Positions 17,617 through 25,544 of a stretch of 64,000 nt of DNA are shown piece by piece. The notes below the pieces were generated by a model. That model was not told the origin of the DNA. It saw only the letters and a program-made list of their open reading frames with translations, and ran no database searches. Source of the DNA: Helicobacter sp. TUL (GTDB lineage: Bacteria > Campylobacterota > Campylobacteria > Campylobacterales > Helicobacteraceae). The DNA lies in assembly GCF_002287135.1 (NCBI RefSeq), contig NZ_NESU01000002.1, positions 62,001 through 126,000 of the forward strand, read 5' to 3'. A program made the translations under genes and the position numbers. Numbering within the stretch: position 1 is the first letter of the stretch; each line of letters begins with the position of its first letter.

Positions 17617-18768
17617 TTAGTTTTGTTGTATACTTTTTTGATACGCTTCTTGTGCTTTTTGGCGCGCTTTGATCGTTGTATTAAGCAATGTATCCTTGCC
17701 TTGCAAGTGATCAAGCCACGCTACTTGCTGAAGCACTTCTGACACAGCTCTAAACAAATCGTGTGGGATAAAGCCCCCAACTTCTGTCATCGCATACAAA
17801 CTTCTTGCTAATGGTGGGTTTTCGATGATGCGTATTTCATATTCTCGTGCTACTGCCTTAATGCGTATTGCCAACTCATCGACACCCTTTGCCACGACTC
17901 TAGGCGCCATACCCAAATCCACATCTTCATCTTGATAGCGGATTGCCACGGCATAGTGCGTGGGGTTAGTTATCACGACAGAAGCACTTGGTATTTCTTG
18001 CATCATACGACTTCGTGCCATTTTTTGCTGTGTTTGGCGGATACGCGCTTTTATTTCTGGATTCCCTTCATAGCGTTTTGTTTCATCTTTGAGTTCTTTG
18101 ACGCTCATACGCAAACTTTTCATATACTGATAGCGTTTGATAAGATAATCTGCCACTGCCATAATAAAAAATAGTATCAATAAAATACCAATTAAAATAA
18201 GTGCCTTTTCTCTAAACCACAGAATCTGATCATAAAGCCTTAGGCGCGATATGGTAGGAAGTTCTCCAAAAAATCCTACAAACACCACAAAGCCCACGAC
18301 AAACGCGATAAAGACTTTAAAAGTAATCATAAAACCATCAAGAAGTTTTTTAAGTGAAAAGACATTTTTAATCCCCAAAATAGGATTAATTTTAGAGAGT
18401 TTTGGCTGTAGCACTTTAGTTGAAAGCAAAAACCCAAATTGCCCCACATTTGCTACAACACCAATAATCATTAGCCCCAAAAATACCGGTAACACCATTT
18501 TTAGCATTTCAATTCCTATGCCAAGTGTGAGCCACAAAAGCTCTTGTGCGCTAAATTCTTGGAGTGTAAAAAAACTTGTTATGTAGGTAAAAATCCCCTT
18601 GCACCCATCTACCCAATATGGAATCATAAAAAAAACCAATGCCAATCCGCTAAGCATCACAAAAAAGCCCACGAGCTCTATGCTTTTGCTGACATTTCCT
18701 TCTTCTCGTGCTTGTTGGAGTTTGTGTTGGGAGGGGGCTAAGGTCTTTTCTTCATCATCTGCAGGCAT
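17617..18768 (-). CDS. flhB: Flagellar export apparatus protein FlhB
   Basis: The 383-residue inner-membrane protein controls the substrate switch of the flagellar type III export gate. Four transmembrane helices lie between about residues 25 and 210. The autocleavage site NPTH is present (VVITNPTHYAVAIRY, about residue 268), followed by the cytoplasmic FlhB-C domain. It starts 15 bases after the PgbA-N gene, so it appears to be the last gene of the leftward csd3-nudix-pgbA-flhB run rather than of a flagellar operon. Confidence 0.95.
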   Translation of the reverse strand: MPADDEEKTLAPSQHKLQQAREEGNVSKSIELVGFFVMLSGLALVFFMIPYWVDGCKGIFTYITSFFTLQEFSAQELLWLTLGIGIEMLKMVLPVFLGLMIIGVVANVGQFGFLLSTKVLQPKLSKINPILGIKNVFSLKKLLDGFMITFKVFIAFVVGFVVFVGFFGELPTISRLRLYDQILWFREKALILIGILLILFFIMAVADYLIKRYQYMKSLRMSVKELKDETKRYEGNPEIKARIRQTQQKMARSRMMQEIPSASVVITNPTHYAVAIRYQDEDVDLGMAPRVVAKGVDELAIRIKAVAREYEIRIIENPPLARSLYAMTEVGGFIPHDLFRAVSEVLQQVAWLDHLQGKDTLLNTTIKARQKAQEAYQKSIQQN

Positions 18769-18783
18769 AGGACTTCCTTAAGC

Positions 18784-19506
18784 TCACTCCTTTGCGTGTG
18801 TCAATGTATCATAATACAAAAAGTAGTTTTTTGAATCATAGGATTTAAATTTACTTCCAAGTGGCTTGTCTGGGTTACTTATGCGTGAAAAAAATGGCGT
18901 GATTGTCGTAGCGTGTAATATTTCATTAGGCGGTGGTGGCAGTGTTTCAAGCAGGGCAAAAGACTGACAATCAAAAATATTGGTATGTTGAGAATCTACG
19001 ATAAAAACTAAGCCTATGCTATATTTTGGGCAAAAATCTTTAAAGTGTTTTGGTTTTGGATCATTGAGGCTCTCTTGCTGAAGATACGCAGCAAATAAAT
19101 CAATATGCATAAATGTAATATTTGGGTTGTTACGAATCACAAATTGATAGCTTTCTTGATTTGGCGCAATAACAAATGCGCGATTATAAAAACTCCTAAA
19201 TAACACTTCATCGCCTACTTGGGGTTGGTTAATGGGAGTTGGGAGATAGCGCTGATCTATGGTATCAAAAGGCTCTATTCTTGCACTAGCTCTTCCTTCT
19301 TGGATAGATTCTATAGTAGCTTTAGCAATAATGATAGAGTGTGATGTGTTTTTGGTAAGTATCACGCCACTTTCACCCACTTGCAAATCATATGCATCAA
19401 AAACTACGATATCTTTTTGCACAGAATCTATAGTCGTTTTTATAACCTTTGTATCAATCCCAAACACGCAACTTAGCATAAGCGCTATGCATATAATCCA
19501 TTTCAT
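18784..19506 (-). CDS. PgbA N-terminal-domain protein (short form)
   Basis: The 240-residue secreted protein starts at ATG 19506, overlapping the upstream nudix stop as ATGA. A signal peptide covers about residues 1-17 (ending CVFG). The rest resembles the N-terminal domain of the H. pylori plasminogen-binding proteins PgbA/PgbB (YDLQVGESGVIL, VGDEVLFRSFYNRAFVIAPN). Those proteins are about 450-530 residues with a lysine-rich C-terminus thought to bind plasminogen. Here the protein stops after the N-domain and ends in KE, so plasminogen binding should not be assumed. Confidence 0.8.
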   Translation of the reverse strand: MKWIICIALMLSCVFGIDTKVIKTTIDSVQKDIVVFDAYDLQVGESGVILTKNTSHSIIIAKATIESIQEGRASARIEPFDTIDQRYLPTPINQPQVGDEVLFRSFYNRAFVIAPNQESYQFVIRNNPNITFMHIDLFAAYLQQESLNDPKPKHFKDFCPKYSIGLVFIVDSQHTNIFDCQSFALLETLPPPPNEILHATTITPFFSRISNPDKPLGSKFKSYDSKNYFLYYDTLTHAKE

Positions 19507-20084
19507 GCACACATTCCTTTGGTGTGGCGCAAAAACCACAAAATACCAAATCCAAGTCCAGGAGTTTTTACGATACTATCATCGTATAAAAATGTTTCTA
19601 GCTCTGCTCGTGGCAAAAGCATACTCTCTATCACTTCCCCATCGACACCACCACCCTCTGTGTGTTTGTGTTCTTGTGTAACTTGCGCATAAAAGAGATA
19701 TTGTTTTGCGCCACTTGTTCCCACAGATGTATGAAATACCGCTACTTCTTGTAGATCTTGTGAATCTAGCGCATATCCGCATTCCTCTAATACCTCTTCT
19801 ACTGCGATCTGGCGAATGCTTTTGCCTTCTTTGTCTAACAATCCTGCACAGAGTTCGTAGGTATAGCCATCGTTATTTTTCAAAAATACCGGAGGGCGAA
19901 ATTGTCTTACGACCACTAGTGCATCTTCATCAATCCTATGGAGGATAATCGCCACACTATCAAGGCTTTGGACAAAATCCCATGCTTTTTTATAGCCATT
20001 TTCTGTATACAGCATTCTTTGGGGTTTGATATAGGGAGAATCTACGCATTGGGTGATTTGAATATCGCGTATATCGGTTTTCAT
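19503..20084 (-). CDS. Nudix hydrolase (ADP-ribose/sugar-nucleotide pyrophosphatase type)
   Basis: The 193-residue protein contains a Nudix box beginning CAGLLDKEG and ending VEEVLEECGY. The catalytic EE pair is intact, but the usual Arg of the R-E-U-x-E-E core is a Glu and the box has one extra residue, as in some sugar-nucleotide hydrolases. Members of the ADP-ribose/UDP-sugar pyrophosphatase branch are similar in length. The substrate is not decided. The ATG directly abuts the csd3 stop, so the two are cotranslated. Confidence 0.85.
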   Translation of the reverse strand: MKTDIRDIQITQCVDSPYIKPQRMLYTENGYKKAWDFVQSLDSVAIILHRIDEDALVVVRQFRPPVFLKNNDGYTYELCAGLLDKEGKSIRQIAVEEVLEECGYALDSQDLQEVAVFHTSVGTSGAKQYLFYAQVTQEHKHTEGGGVDGEVIESMLLPRAELETFLYDDSIVKTPGLGFGILWFLRHTKGMCA

Positions 20085-21266
20085 TTATTGCATACCTTTT
20101 GTGAATCCATCTATTGGGAGGCTTACAATAATAGATTCTTTTTGCTCTTCTTGGACTTGGGCTAGGATTGTTCCTATTTGTCCCTTGAGATCATCGCTAA
20201 GGTTTGCAAATTGTTCTTTGTGTTCTTTATCAAGTTCTTTTGTCGCTGCTTTTATGTTGCCAAGAGGATTGACTGGTTGGTTATTTTTATACACGCCAAA
20301 ATGTAAATGCGGACCTGTGCTAAGACCTGTGCTACCGACTTTTGCTATATATTGCCCTTTTTTGACATACTTGCCTGTTTTCATGCCCGGAGCAAATGAG
20401 TTGAGGTGCGCATATACGGTTTTTATACCATTTTCATGACGCACTTCTATGACATTTCCATAACCACCTTTTTGCCCTGCAAAGACAATTGTTCCGCTTC
20501 CTGCCGCACTCACAATCGTCCCCTTAGGGGCTGCATAATCCACGCCATAATGTGGTCGCACAAATCCAAGGATTGGGTGCTTACGACCTAGCGAGAATTT
20601 TGAGCTAATGCGCGCACCTGAAATTGGCAAAGAGAGCAAGAATCCCTCGATTTCTTTACCTTTGATGTCGTAATAGCGTCCATTGTATGCAAAAAGATAG
20701 TTTGGTTTTTTGTTTGTTTCTACCATAGCCGCTTTAATTTGGGCATTGCCTAGAGGTTTGCCTAAGCGATATTTGCGATTATAAATAAGGGCGACCTTAT
20801 CCCCTTTTAGCACCGTGCGATTAAAGCTTATGCTATTTTTGTAGGCATTAAGCAATTCATTAACAAGTCCTTGATCATCAGTAACTTCCATGAGATCTTG
20901 ATAGATAGAGCGTTGGACAGAGATTACAAGGCGTTGTTCGTTTTCAAAATATGTAACGGGTGTGAAGTCCATTTTGTAGCCATTTTTGTAGCGAAAAATG
21001 TGAATCTGCATACCATCACCGATAGGAATGAGGGCTTGTAAGAGGTTATTATCATCATCAAGAGCAGTGTAATATCGCACTCCTGCATAAATTTCGCTAG
21101 TGAGTTCTCTATCTTCTGCTGGTAAGTCATAATACACACTCGCAGGAATATTGTATTTTTGGAAAAAGCCAAAAAGTGTGCTACCACTCTCCCAAGTTTG
21201 ATTATTTACTACCGCGCCAAAAATGCACTGCAAGGAGATACAAAATATAAGTATATACGATTTCAT
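20085..21266 (-). CDS. csd3: Cell-shape M23 DD-carboxypeptidase/endopeptidase (Csd3/HdpA-like)
   Basis: The 393-residue periplasmic peptidase has a signal peptide (about residues 1-17), an N-terminal regulatory region and a C-terminal LytM/M23 domain. Zinc ligands are visible in HYGVDYAAP (about residue 239) and HLHFG (about 320). Length and the downstream nudix and PgbA-N genes match H. pylori HP0506 (Csd3/HdpA), which trims peptidoglycan peptides and is needed for helical shape. It opens a leftward run ending in flhB, and a divergent second M23 peptidase lies 170 bases away. Confidence 0.88.
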   Translation of the reverse strand: MKSYILIFCISLQCIFGAVVNNQTWESGSTLFGFFQKYNIPASVYYDLPAEDRELTSEIYAGVRYYTALDDDNNLLQALIPIGDGMQIHIFRYKNGYKMDFTPVTYFENEQRLVISVQRSIYQDLMEVTDDQGLVNELLNAYKNSISFNRTVLKGDKVALIYNRKYRLGKPLGNAQIKAAMVETNKKPNYLFAYNGRYYDIKGKEIEGFLLSLPISGARISSKFSLGRKHPILGFVRPHYGVDYAAPKGTIVSAAGSGTIVFAGQKGGYGNVIEVRHENGIKTVYAHLNSFAPGMKTGKYVKKGQYIAKVGSTGLSTGPHLHFGVYKNNQPVNPLGNIKAATKELDKEHKEQFANLSDDLKGQIGTILAQVQEEQKESIIVSLPIDGFTKGMQ

Positions 21267-21296
21267 TAAGCCACCTTTTTAGATTTTTTGGACATT

Positions 21297-21302
21297 TTTA
21301 TA
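21297..21302 (-). promoter_or_regulatory. -10 box for csd3 run
   Basis: TATAAA is read on the minus strand 31 bases before the csd3 start codon, within the 170-base divergent spacer. A TTGACA occurs further upstream but only 11 bases away, too close for a standard -35 element. I see no other structure in this spacer. Confidence 0.42.
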
Positions 21303-21436
21303 ACAACCATCATTGTCAATTCAAGATAAAAATCTGCAATGCTAACATAAAAATGATAAAAACTCTCTTGTATTTAATTTTTGTAAAAAAACCACGATTT
21401 TGTGTGTTCAGTATTTTGGGTATTTAAGAGGTCGCA

Positions 21437-22834
21437 GTGAAAAATATTGTCATTGGTTTTATGGCGTTGTGTGTAGCTATAATCGTGTATGTAGTCTTTA
21501 ATGTTTTTGTTTTTGATAGAGAAGAGCCCATTCTTCAATCACAATCCGCATTACCCACTCATTGGAATTTGCAAGATGACTTAGTCTTATCATTTAGTGA
21601 TGAGAGTGGCATACGCAAGTATAGCGTGGAAGTAAGCCTAGATTCTCAAGTGCTATTTAGCGATGAAGAAATTGTGCTAAACAAACCCAAAAAATTTCAG
21701 CTTTCACTCCCAAAACCTCTTACAGAGCTCAAAGATGGCACGACATTGCAGTATAAGATTTGTGTGCGTGATTGGAGTAATACGAACTTTTTTTCTGGCA
21801 ACCAAACTTGTATTAATTTGCCTCTAATCATTGATGTGAGTGCCCCACAAATCCAAATTCTTGCACGATCCCCAAAAATATCGCGCTCTGGTAGTGCCTT
21901 TGTTCTCTTTAAAGTCAAAGATTTTGCCCTAGATTCTGTGGTGCTTAGTAATGGCAAGAATGAATTTCGTGCTTTTAAACATACCTTTAATGATGTTACA
22001 CTGCCACCTGATGAGGCAGTGTATGGTGCAATCATCGCATGGCCCTTAGAAAATAAGCTTTTTGAAGGGAGTATCAAGGCTCGTGATAAGGCAGCCAATA
22101 CCACAAACATTCCCCTTAATTTCCAAAAAAATCTTAGTGCGCCTATTCGTAAATCTAATCTGCGCTTAAAACCAGAATTTTTAGAATCCAAACTACGCTC
22201 ACTCTTTGAAGAAGTGGGTTCTGCAGAATATGAAAGTTTTGCAGATGATAAGGAGCGGTTTGTATTTATTAATGAAGAAGTGCGATTACGGGATACACAG
22301 CAAATTTTAGAAGCCACAGGCACTACGATCTCTAATGTGAGCTATATGACTAATGGTGTTATGCCTTTTTCAGGATTGCAAAAAGCTATGGTTGTAGGGT
22401 ATTTTGGTGATGAGCGTAGCTATTATTTGAATAAAGAGCTTGTGGGCATAGCGTATCATATGGGCGTAGATTACGCGAGTGTGCGTAATGCACCTATCAT
22501 TGCGAGTAATGGTGGTGTGGTAGTTTTGCGACAATATTTGGGGATTCACGGCAATAGCGCTATTATCTATCACGGATTTGGTCTTGCGAGTTTGTATGCG
22601 CATATGTCAGATTCTACGCTAAAGGTAGGCGACAGGGTGCACATTGGTGATATTATCGGTTATACAGGTTCTAGTGGTTGGGCATTTGGCGATCATTTGC
22701 ATTTAGAAATGCTTGTGCAAGGTCATGCTGTCAATGTCTTTGAATGGGAAAATCCTAAATGGATAGAAGAATCTGTTAATGCAGTTTTTGAGGAGGCGCA
22801 TAGACAATTGCTAGAGCAAACCCAATCAAATTAA
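21437..22834 (+). CDS. Membrane-anchored M23 peptidase
   Basis: The 465-residue protein starts at GTG 21437 after AGAGG. An N-terminal helix (about residues 4-27) anchors it in the inner membrane. A beta-rich region of about 270 residues precedes the LytM/M23 domain, which carries the zinc motifs HMGVDY (about residue 340) and HLHLE (about 419-423). All metal ligands are present, so it should cleave peptidoglycan cross-links. It is divergent to csd3. I cannot tell whether it equals one of the H. pylori Csd1/Csd2 proteins; the large N-terminal part is unlike those. Confidence 0.86.
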   Translation: MKNIVIGFMALCVAIIVYVVFNVFVFDREEPILQSQSALPTHWNLQDDLVLSFSDESGIRKYSVEVSLDSQVLFSDEEIVLNKPKKFQLSLPKPLTELKDGTTLQYKICVRDWSNTNFFSGNQTCINLPLIIDVSAPQIQILARSPKISRSGSAFVLFKVKDFALDSVVLSNGKNEFRAFKHTFNDVTLPPDEAVYGAIIAWPLENKLFEGSIKARDKAANTTNIPLNFQKNLSAPIRKSNLRLKPEFLESKLRSLFEEVGSAEYESFADDKERFVFINEEVRLRDTQQILEATGTTISNVSYMTNGVMPFSGLQKAMVVGYFGDERSYYLNKELVGIAYHMGVDYASVRNAPIIASNGGVVVLRQYLGIHGNSAIIYHGFGLASLYAHMSDSTLKVGDRVHIGDIIGYTGSSGWAFGDHLHLEMLVQGHAVNVFEWENPKWIEESVNAVFEEAHRQLLEQTQSN

Positions 22835-22878
22835 TTATTACCAAATACAAAACAAGCGTGCATTTATCTTTTGGGGTG

Positions 22879-22884
22879 TAGAAT
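22879..22884 (+). promoter_or_regulatory. -10 box for carbonic anhydrase gene
   Basis: TAGAAT preceded by TG lies 37 bases before the ATG at 22921, in the short gap after the M23 peptidase gene. Confidence 0.5.
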
Positions 22885-22920
22885 TGCGTTTTATTTCAAG
22901 ATTTTATACGAGGAGTTATT

Positions 22921-23640
22921 ATGAGGCTTTTTCATAGTGTTGTATTGGTAGGCTTATTAAGTTTAGGGAGTGTAGGTGCAGCGCATTGGGGATATGAAGA
23001 GGACAATGGACCAAGCACTTGGGGGCAAGATTATCCAGAATGTAATGGTATGGAGCAATCTCCCATTAATATCGTAAGCAAGGATACAGCTTCTGTTGCT
23101 AATGCACTTGCTATAGAGTATAAGGCAGATTCTCAAAATATCATCAACAACGGGCATTCTGTGCAAGTTAATTTTGCAAAAAACAATACCATAACATATG
23201 GCGGTCAAGAATATGCACTTGTGCAATTGCATTTTCATACCCCATCTGAAAACACCATTGATGGCAAAAGCTATCCTTTAGAAATGCATCTTGTGCATAG
23301 CAGTTTAGATGGAAAATTGCTTGTGATTGGTGTGCTATTTACTGAGGGCGAGGCAAATACAGAGCTACAAAAGATTGTAGAAGCTGCTCCTGAACAAAGT
23401 GGTGTAGTGAGAGATTTTGAGGGCTTAAATCCAGCCAATATTCTTCCTAATAAGCTTTCTTATTATGCCTTTAGCGGTAGTTTGACAACACCACCTTGTA
23501 GCCAAAATGTGCAATGGGTTGTTTTGGGACAAACCATTAGTGCTTCTAAATCACAAATAGATTCACTACATACTATTATGCATACTAACGCACGCAATAC
23601 CCAACCACTCAATGGTAGAGAGATTCAGAGTGCGCAATAA
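22921..23640 (+). CDS. Alpha-class carbonic anhydrase, periplasmic
   Basis: The 239-residue protein interconverts CO2 and bicarbonate. A signal peptide (about residues 1-20, ending GVGA) precedes the alpha-CA fold: WGYEEDNGPSTWG, CNGMEQSPINI, and the zinc histidines in QLHFHTPSE (His104, His106) and EMHLVH (His123). GSLTTPPCSQNV contains the conserved substrate-pocket threonine and a Cys that may pair with Cys41. It corresponds to the H. pylori alpha-CA used for acid and CO2 handling. The ATG follows GAGGAG. Confidence 0.95.
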   Translation: MRLFHSVVLVGLLSLGSVGAAHWGYEEDNGPSTWGQDYPECNGMEQSPINIVSKDTASVANALAIEYKADSQNIINNGHSVQVNFAKNNTITYGGQEYALVQLHFHTPSENTIDGKSYPLEMHLVHSSLDGKLLVIGVLFTEGEANTELQKIVEAAPEQSGVVRDFEGLNPANILPNKLSYYAFSGSLTTPPCSQNVQWVVLGQTISASKSQIDSLHTIMHTNARNTQPLNGREIQSAQ

Positions 23641-23642
23641 TT

Positions 23643-24938
23643 TTATCTAAGCGAGGCTAGAATCTCTTTGAGATTGCCAAAGACATACGCCACCTCTTGT
23701 TTTGTGATGACATAAGGTGGCATAAAATAGATTGTATTTCCCAAAGGGCGCAAAAGTAAGCCTTTTTGCAATGCCTTGTTATATACTTCTATGCCTTTTC
23801 TTTGCCCTTCAAATCCTACGAGATCAAATGCGAGTATCATACCTCTTTGGCGCATATTTTGCACAAAGCCAAATTCTCTAAGAGATTGTGCTTGTTCCCA
23901 AATATATGCACTTAAAAGCTTGTTAGATTCTATAACATTTTCTTTGTCAAAAATATCAAGCACCGCGTTTGCACATGCACACGCTAGAGGATTTCCGGTA
24001 TAAGAATGTGAATGCAAAAATGCCTTATGTGTTTCATAAGGTGCATAAAAATACTCATAGATTGCATCGCTTGTTACCACCACTGATAGTGGCAAATATC
24101 CACCACTTAGCCCTTTGCTAAGGCATAAAAAGTCTGGGATTACTCCACATTGTTCAAAGGCAAACATACTGCCACTACGCCCAAACCCCACTGCAATTTC
24201 ATCAAAAATAACAAAGATTCCGCGATCTTGGCACATTTTTGTCGCTTTGGCGACAAATTCTGGAGTGTGCATTGCCATATTTCCTGCACATTGCACAAGT
24301 GGTTCGAGGATAAATGCCACGATATTTGGGTGTGAATCTAGCGTAGATTCTAAGTCTTTTAGGGCTTGTTCTGTGTTATGGAGTGTGGGTGCGGTGCTTG
24401 TGAGTGTTTTTAGCAAGATTGGATCATACACTTGCTTATACAAGCCTACATCACCTACGCTAAGCGCACCAATTGTTTCTCCGTGATAGGCGTTTTGGAG
24501 TGAAAGAAAAGTATCATAAAAAGTCGTGTTAGATTCTATGGCTTTGGCGTGGTAAGCCATTTTGAGCGCAACTTCGATGGCGCTTGAGCCATTATCGGCA
24601 AAAAAACACTTGCTAAGTGGCGCAGGGAGAATCCCACACAGGCGAGAAGAAAGCGTGATGATAGGCTCGTGTGAGAATCCCGCTAGGATAATATGCTCGA
24701 GATTCTCAATTTGGGCGCAAAGTTTTTGGTTGATATAAGGATTGCAATGCCCAAAGAGATTGACCCACCAGCTCGAAACACAATCAATATAGGCTTTGTC
24801 GTCAAAATCATAGACATACACGCCTTTGCCGCTCTTTATCGGTATGAGTGGGTAAGTCGCCTCGTGATCGTGCATTTGCGTGCAGGGGTGCCAAATATGG
24901 GCGAGATCTTGGGCTTTTAACATCTGTGAATCTTGCAT
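23643..24938 (-). CDS. bioA: Adenosylmethionine-8-amino-7-oxononanoate aminotransferase
   Basis: The 431-residue PLP enzyme makes 7,8-diaminononanoate in biotin synthesis. It begins with the BioA-specific HIWHPCTQM and continues with SSWWVNLFGH, NAYHGETIGALSVG, FDEIAVGFGRSG and the PLP lysine in CLSKGLSGG. A GTG three bases upstream (24941) is an alternative start. No other biotin gene is adjacent. It runs convergently toward the carbonic anhydrase gene with only 2 bases between. Confidence 0.95.
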   Translation of the reverse strand: MQDSQMLKAQDLAHIWHPCTQMHDHEATYPLIPIKSGKGVYVYDFDDKAYIDCVSSWWVNLFGHCNPYINQKLCAQIENLEHIILAGFSHEPIITLSSRLCGILPAPLSKCFFADNGSSAIEVALKMAYHAKAIESNTTFYDTFLSLQNAYHGETIGALSVGDVGLYKQVYDPILLKTLTSTAPTLHNTEQALKDLESTLDSHPNIVAFILEPLVQCAGNMAMHTPEFVAKATKMCQDRGIFVIFDEIAVGFGRSGSMFAFEQCGVIPDFLCLSKGLSGGYLPLSVVVTSDAIYEYFYAPYETHKAFLHSHSYTGNPLACACANAVLDIFDKENVIESNKLLSAYIWEQAQSLREFGFVQNMRQRGMILAFDLVGFEGQRKGIEVYNKALQKGLLLRPLGNTIYFMPPYVITKQEVAYVFGNLKEILASLR

Positions 24939-25006
24939 CACGAATACCTTTGTGTGAAATTTGAGGCATTGTAAGCCCTATAAGCTTTTGTTTTGCTTAG
25001 TGGGGG

Positions 25007-25012
25007 TATAAT
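25007..25012 (+). promoter_or_regulatory. -10 box for rnpB
   Basis: TATAAT lies 6 bases before the inferred 5' end of the RNase P RNA, the expected spacing to the transcription start. Confidence 0.7.
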
Positions 25013-25017
25013 GCCAG

Positions 25018-25347
25018 CTTGGGCATAGCAGGTGGTTGCTTTTAGAATCTAAAAGAGGAAAGTCCGAGCTACATTAAGACAGGATTCCATTTAACAAATG
25101 GCTGATGTAAATCAAGGGAAAGTGCAACAGAAAACAACCGCCAGCGTAAGAAAATGGTAAGGGTGAAAAGGCGGGGTAAGAGCCCACCGACATTGTAGCA
25201 ATACATTGTGCCGTGCAAACCCAATCCGTAGCAAGAAGAGTAGGTTAGAAGTCTTAAATCTCTTAGCTCTTCGCAAGAGTGCGGTAGCGATGCCGCACCT
25301 AGATAAATAGCCACCCACGACAGAACTCGGCTTATGCTATGCCTAAG
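25018..25347 (+). ncRNA. rnpB: RNase P RNA (bacterial type A)
   Basis: The conserved core of RNase P RNA is readable: GAGGAAAGTCCGAGCT near the 5' end, ACAGAAAACAACCGCC and GGTAAGGGTGAAAAGGCGG in the middle, AGAGCCCACCG, and the 3' end ATAGCCACCC...ACAGAACTCGGCTTA. The terminal helix P1 pairs 25018-25028 with 25337-25347 with one G-U pair, which sets the ends used here. The P3 hairpin is a perfect inverted repeat whose tip contains the AGAATCT motif. With the RnpA protein it matures tRNA 5' ends. Confidence 0.95.
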
Positions 25348-25391
25348 ATCTCAAATCCAAAAAACCCTCATACACAATTTTCTTACATTTC

Positions 25392-25407
25392 TTGAATCTA
25401 GATTCAA
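25392..25407. repeat. 16-base perfect palindrome downstream of rnpB
   Basis: TTGAATCTAGATTCAA is followed by A- and T-rich DNA. It could fold as a six-base-pair hairpin ending rnpB transcription, or be a protein site upstream of the chemoreceptor gene. There is no decisive sign for either. Confidence 0.45.
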
Positions 25408-25468
25408 AAACTTTTACTTTTTTGCCCTTTTTTGATTTTTTGTTTAATATTTTATGGCAATTTATGCG

Positions 25469-25491
25469 TTTTTTTTTTTTTGCGATAGAAT
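25469..25491 (+). promoter_or_regulatory. T13 tract abutting -10 box of chemoreceptor gene
   Basis: Thirteen consecutive T residues (25469-25481) end four bases before a -10-like TAGAAT (25486-25491), about 54 bases before the ATG at 25545. In Helicobacter such tracts in the -35/spacer region vary in length and alter transcription. Variation is inferred, not seen. Confidence 0.6.
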
Positions 25492-25544
25492 CCATAAATT
25501 TTACGAATGTGAAATATATGTCATTTAAGGTAAGGGGGGAAATG

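Noticed and set aside
21697-22323. 208-codon open frame on the minus strand inside the M23 peptidase gene
   Set aside because: It is antisense to a well-supported gene, has no recognisable motif and no ribosome site.
25392-25544. Upstream extension of the chemoreceptor open frame, adding about 50 residues
   Set aside because: It crosses the T13 tract and the -10-like box, has phenylalanine-rich low-complexity sequence, and a good ribosome site precedes the start at 25545.
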